A DNA stretch of 8,684 bases, taken from Actinomycetes bacterium. Its GTDB lineage: Bacteria; Actinomycetota; Acidimicrobiia; Acidimicrobiales; Bog-793. The stretch spans positions 773-9,456 of the forward strand of contig JAJYGM010000491.1 of NCBI GenBank assembly GCA_021785095.1. The letters run 5' to 3'. Each line of letters starts with the position of its first letter. Within the stretch, counting starts at the first letter, position 1. Of this stretch, positions 6,024 through 8,684 are shown piece by piece. The notes beneath the pieces were generated by a model that searched no databases, was not told the DNA's origin, and saw only the letters and a program-made list of their open reading frames with translations. Both the position numbers and the translations under genes were made by a program.

Positions 6024-7530
6024 AGCGTGCGCCGAGGTCGGCGAGCACTCCGGTCCGGCCGTTGAACTCGCGGATCATCTCGTCCCACTCGGTCACGATC
6101 GACCTCATCTCGGTCCAGAACGGAGCAGCCTTGCGGGCACGGAACTCCTCGATCGAGATGCCCTGCTGCTCGACCCATGTGTAGTAACCGAGGTTGAAGA
6201 TGCGCTCGCGGTCGAGCCCCGACAGCTCGAGCATGTTGTCCGTCGTCGCCCCCATGAGGTGCTCACCGAACAGGGCAGCCGCGGCGGTCTCGTCGATCTG
6301 GTCGACACCCAGCTTCCTCAAGGCGATGTCCACCTCGCTCCGGTACATCGAGGCGCCGTCGGTGGCGACGGTGACGACGACATCGGTCGGGCCGAGGTTC
6401 TCGTGCTTCGCGAGCTTGATCGAAGCGACGATGTTGCAGATGCTCGACAACCCGAACGAGTCGAGAGCCGACAAGACGTGCTCGTCCAGCAGCTGGTAGT
6501 CGGTGAGGTAGCGCCGGCCGGCGGCCGTGTTGAAGAGGACGTTCAAGCCGTCGGTCGCGCGGTCGGACACGTCGATCACGAAATCGGTGTTCATCACGTT
6601 GTGGATGAGAGGCACGTGCTTGTCCCCGATGCCCTGGATGTTGTGCTCGCCGAATCCGTTCGACAGCAAGGTCGGGCACTCGAGCGCCTCAACGGCGGCG
6701 ATCTTCGAGCCGAAGCGCTCCTTCAGGTAGTCCCCGGCGGCAATCGTCCCAGCCGATCCCGTTGCGGAGACGAAGGCGCGGAGCTGCAGATCGGACCTGC
6801 CGGCGACCATCGACTCGAAGACCCGCTCGACGGCACGCCCGGTGGCGCCGTAGTGGGCGATGTGATTGCCGAACTCGGAGAACTGGTTGAAGATGACGTT
6901 CGCAGGGTCTGCCGACATGCGGTTGCACTCGTCGTAGATCTCCTTCACGTTCGACTCGGAGCCTGGAGTTCTCACGATGTCGGAGGGTTCCTCCACCCAG
7001 GCCTCGAGCCAGTCGAAACGCTCCCTGCTCATTCCCTCGGGCAGGATGGCGACGCCTCGGCAAGCCATGATCCGTGAGACCGCCACCCCGCCCCGGCAGT
7101 AGTTCCCCGTGGACGGCCACACCGCCCGGTGCGCGGTCGGGTCGAACTGGCCCGTGATCACCCGGGGGGTGAGGCAGCCGTAGGTTGCGAGCACCTTGTG
7201 AGCCCCGATCATCGGGAAACGGTCGGCGAGGAGCACCACGATCGGCGCCTCGACTCCCGTGAGCCCAGCCGGGAGCACGACGTGGGCGGGGACCTCGACG
7301 ACACCGGTCCGCTTGTCGTCGTTGTTCCAGTGGATCCGGTACAGGTTGCGCGGATCCGGATCGTCAGGCCCGACGCCGGCGAGAGCCTCGCGAACCGGCA
7401 GGGGGATCGTCTCGGGGTCACCGAGCTCTGCGAAGGTCGGCAGGGCGATGCGTCGCTCGCGGAACTGCTGGACCGTGTTGTCGTACACGTTGCGGTCGAC
7501 GACCTCGCGCTCGAGTCCGAGTCGGTTCAT
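6022..7530 (-). CDS. Fold-type II PLP-dependent enzyme (cysteine synthase/threonine dehydratase superfamily), substrate unknown
   Basis: A 502-residue cytosolic enzyme with the landmarks of fold-type II PLP enzymes in the right order and spacing: the presumed Schiff-base lysine K112 in IGAHKVLATYG, the substrate loop PSTGNYCRGG (139-148), PEGMSRERF (164-172), the phosphate-binding loop SATGSAGTIAAG (255-266), and GLSSICNIVASIKLAK (360-375), which matches the GISSGAA-type segment of cysteine synthases. DVVVTVATDG (383-392) ends the core. It is much longer than cysteine synthase (about 310), with some 70 extra N-terminal and 100 extra C-terminal residues and no recognisable CBS domain. Start ATG 7530 overlaps the glyA stop by ATGA and has AGGAG at 7540-7544. 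The frame upstream runs inside glyA and is a shadow. Acting on serine, threonine or a phospho- or acyl-derivative is likely from family and neighbour; I cannot choose between lyase, dehydratase and synthase. Confidence 0.85.
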   Translation of the reverse strand: MNRLGLEREVVDRNVYDNTVQQFRERRIALPTFAELGDPETIPLPVREALAGVGPDDPDPRNLYRIHWNNDDKRTGVVEVPAHVVLPAGLTGVEAPIVVLLADRFPMIGAHKVLATYGCLTPRVITGQFDPTAHRAVWPSTGNYCRGGVAVSRIMACRGVAILPEGMSRERFDWLEAWVEEPSDIVRTPGSESNVKEIYDECNRMSADPANVIFNQFSEFGNHIAHYGATGRAVERVFESMVAGRSDLQLRAFVSATGSAGTIAAGDYLKERFGSKIAAVEALECPTLLSNGFGEHNIQGIGDKHVPLIHNVMNTDFVIDVSDRATDGLNVLFNTAAGRRYLTDYQLLDEHVLSALDSFGLSSICNIVASIKLAKHENLGPTDVVVTVATDGASMYRSEVDIALRKLGVDQIDETAAAALFGEHLMGATTDNMLELSGLDRERIFNLGYYTWVEQQGISIEEFRARKAAPFWTEMRSIVTEWDEMIREFNGRTGVLADLGAR

Positions 7531-8684
7531 GAGTGCTTTCTCCTGTCCTCGAAAGAGAGCTCCGGATAGAGCGGGAACGGCTCGCAGAGCTGGGCGACCT
7601 GCTTTCGCAGCTCGTCCACGCGCGCGTTCGAAGACAGGTCGGCCCGGAAGCTCTTGATGTACTCGGCCCTCTCCAAGCGCTCGCTCGGCATGACGTATCG
7701 ACGCACCTCTCCCAGCACCTCGGCGATGAGATGCCCGGTCGCCGCCATCTCGGGCTCTCTCATGCCGCGGGTCGTCACGGCCGGCGTGCCCAACCGGATC
7801 CCACTCGGGTAGAAGGCGGAGAAGGGTTCGTGCGGGATGGTGTTCTTGTTGACCGTGATGCCGGCGGCGTCGAGCGCCTCCTGGGCGAAGAGGCCTCCTC
7901 CCGCACTGAAGGGAGTGAGATCGACCAGGAGCAGGTGCGTGTCGGTGCCACCGGTGACGAGGCGGAGCCCGTTCTCCATGAGAGCGTCGCCGAGCGCTCT
8001 GGCGTTCGCGACCACCTGGGCGGCATAGGTCCGGAACTCCGGCCGGGAAGCCTCGCGCAGAGCGACGGCGATCGCTGCGGTGGTGTGGTTGTGCGGTCCG
8101 CCCTGCATCCCCGGAAAGACCGTCCGCTCGATGTTCTTCGCGAGATCCGGATCCTTCGAGAGCCCCTTGTCCGTCACCATGATGAGCGCACCACGCGGCC
8201 CGCGCAGGGTCTTGTGCGTGGTGGTCGTGATGATGTGGGCGTAAGGCACCGGGCTCTCGTGCACCCCTCCGACGACGAGACCCGCGATGTGGGAGATGTC
8301 GGCTGCGAGGTAGGCGCCACAACTGTCCGCGATCTTGGCCATCTCCTTGAAGGGAAAGGCGCGCGGGTAAGCCGTGTAGCCGACCCAGATGAGCTTCGGG
8401 GCCTGCTCGGCGACATTCCGCTCGAGCTCCTCGAAGTCGATGTATCCGTCGGCCTTCGTGTGATACGGCACGCTGTTGAACAGCCTGCCCGTCACGCTGC
8501 CGGCCGACCCGTGGGTGAGGTGGCCACCGTCGACGAGGTTGAGGCCCATGACGGTCTCCCCGGTTCTCATCAGGGCGAGATAGACCTCGAGGTTGGCCGG
8601 CGAGCCGGAGTATGGCTGCACGTTCACGTAGGGGACGCCGAAGAGCTGTTTGGCGCGCTCGATCGCCGTCTCTTCGACCTTGTC
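7527..8684 (-). CDS. glyA: Serine hydroxymethyltransferase (glycine hydroxymethyltransferase), N-terminus off the right edge
   Basis: PLP enzyme that interconverts serine and glycine with tetrahydrofolate, the main source of one-carbon units. The 385 visible residues begin DKVEETAIERAKQLFGVPYV, then NVQPYSGSPAN, so the first 65 or so residues lie outside the window; the GTG in YVNVQP is an internal codon, not a start. Landmarks: GGHLTHG, AYPRAFPF, LAADISHIAGLVVGG, and ITTTTHKTLRGPRGA with the PLP lysine encoded at 8211-8213. SGIRLGTPAVTTRG near the C-terminus is the Arg-containing carboxylate-binding region. Some positions differ from the common bacterial form (GYTAYPR, DISHIAG in place of the usual SAYPR and DMAHIAG), suggesting a divergent lineage. 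Its TGA overlaps the ATG of the next PLP-enzyme gene (ATGA), so the two are probably translationally coupled. Confidence 0.96.
   Translation of the reverse strand, partial: DKVEETAIERAKQLFGVPYVNVQPYSGSPANLEVYLALMRTGETVMGLNLVDGGHLTHGSAGSVTGRLFNSVPYHTKADGYIDFEELERNVAEQAPKLIWVGYTAYPRAFPFKEMAKIADSCGAYLAADISHIAGLVVGGVHESPVPYAHIITTTTHKTLRGPRGALIMVTDKGLSKDPDLAKNIERTVFPGMQGGPHNHTTAAIAVALREASRPEFRTYAAQVVANARALGDALMENGLRLVTGGTDTHLLLVDLTPFSAGGGLFAQEALDAAGITVNKNTIPHEPFSAFYPSGIRLGTPAVTTRGMREPEMAATGHLIAEVLGEVRRYVMPSERLERAEYIKSFRADLSSNARVDELRKQVAQLCEPFPLYPELSFEDRRKHS
7540..7544 (-). promoter_or_regulatory. Shine-Dalgarno of the PLP-enzyme gene, inside glyA
   Basis: On the minus strand this reads AGGAG, nine bases before ATG 7530. 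It lies within the last codons of glyA. Together with the ATGA overlap it fixes the start of the downstream enzyme and shows that the gene can recruit ribosomes itself as well as by coupling. Confidence 0.7.

Noticed and set aside
4655..6178. 507-codon minus-strand frame overlapping the MFS gene
   Set aside because: It is a shifted reading of the MFS gene, Arg/Pro/His-rich with no membrane segments; the overlapping 423-codon frame has clear MFS motifs.
7531..8322. Extension of the PLP-enzyme frame upstream through glyA, giving a possible 766-residue fusion
   Set aside because: The extra 264 residues are an out-of-frame reading of glyA, rich in Arg and Ala without domain character. The ATGA overlap and AGGAG at 7540-7544 place the true start at 7530.
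1..8684. RNA genes, CRISPR arrays, transposases, phage genes or defence systems
   Set aside because: Both strands were read for these. There are no regularly spaced direct repeats, no tRNA-like cloverleaf and no transposase or integrase motifs. All substantial frames are accounted for by ordinary transporter and metabolic genes.

Overview
The window is GC-rich, gene-dense bacterial DNA with GTG starts, short intergenic gaps and a strong G/C third-position bias that leaves long spurious ORFs opposite the real genes. This suggests an actinobacterium, possibly an Acidimicrobiia-like lineage. That placement is an inference from composition and gene style; no marker gene here settles it.

Layout, left to right. 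(1) A peptide/nickel-type ABC importer operon on the minus strand: a lipoprotein solute-binding protein (2701 to 1079), then a DppB-type permease (1054 leftward). The first ~94 bases instead encode, on the plus strand, a piece of a DppC-type permease, so the left edge is an inverted junction inside this operon. (2) A plus-strand HD-domain phosphohydrolase-like protein (2858-3406), divergent from the importer. (3) A minus-strand DedA-family membrane protein (about 4196 to 3459). (4) A plus-strand acylphosphatase (about 4330-4593). A perfect 41-bp tandem duplication shifts the frame of its apparent original start and creates new in-frame GTG starts. (5) A minus-strand 12-TM MFS transporter (5907 to 4636), convergent with the acylphosphatase, with two hairpins at the junction. 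(6) A minus-strand amino-acid metabolism pair: serine hydroxymethyltransferase glyA (N-terminus off the right edge, ends 7527), overlapping by ATGA with an unusually long, 502-residue fold-type II PLP enzyme (7530 to 6022).

How the genes fit together. The solute-binding protein and permeases would import peptides or a related solute. The two PLP enzymes are probably translated together and may act in sequence on serine/glycine; the second enzyme's substrate cannot be read from sequence. The MFS gene follows on the same strand after 114 bp and could be co-transcribed. The HD, DedA and acylphosphatase genes look like unrelated single housekeeping genes in alternating orientation.

I see no rRNA, tRNA, CRISPR array, insertion sequence or clearly new multi-gene system. 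The points most worth a second look are the acylphosphatase duplication, the inverted permease junction and the coupled glyA/long PLP enzyme pair.
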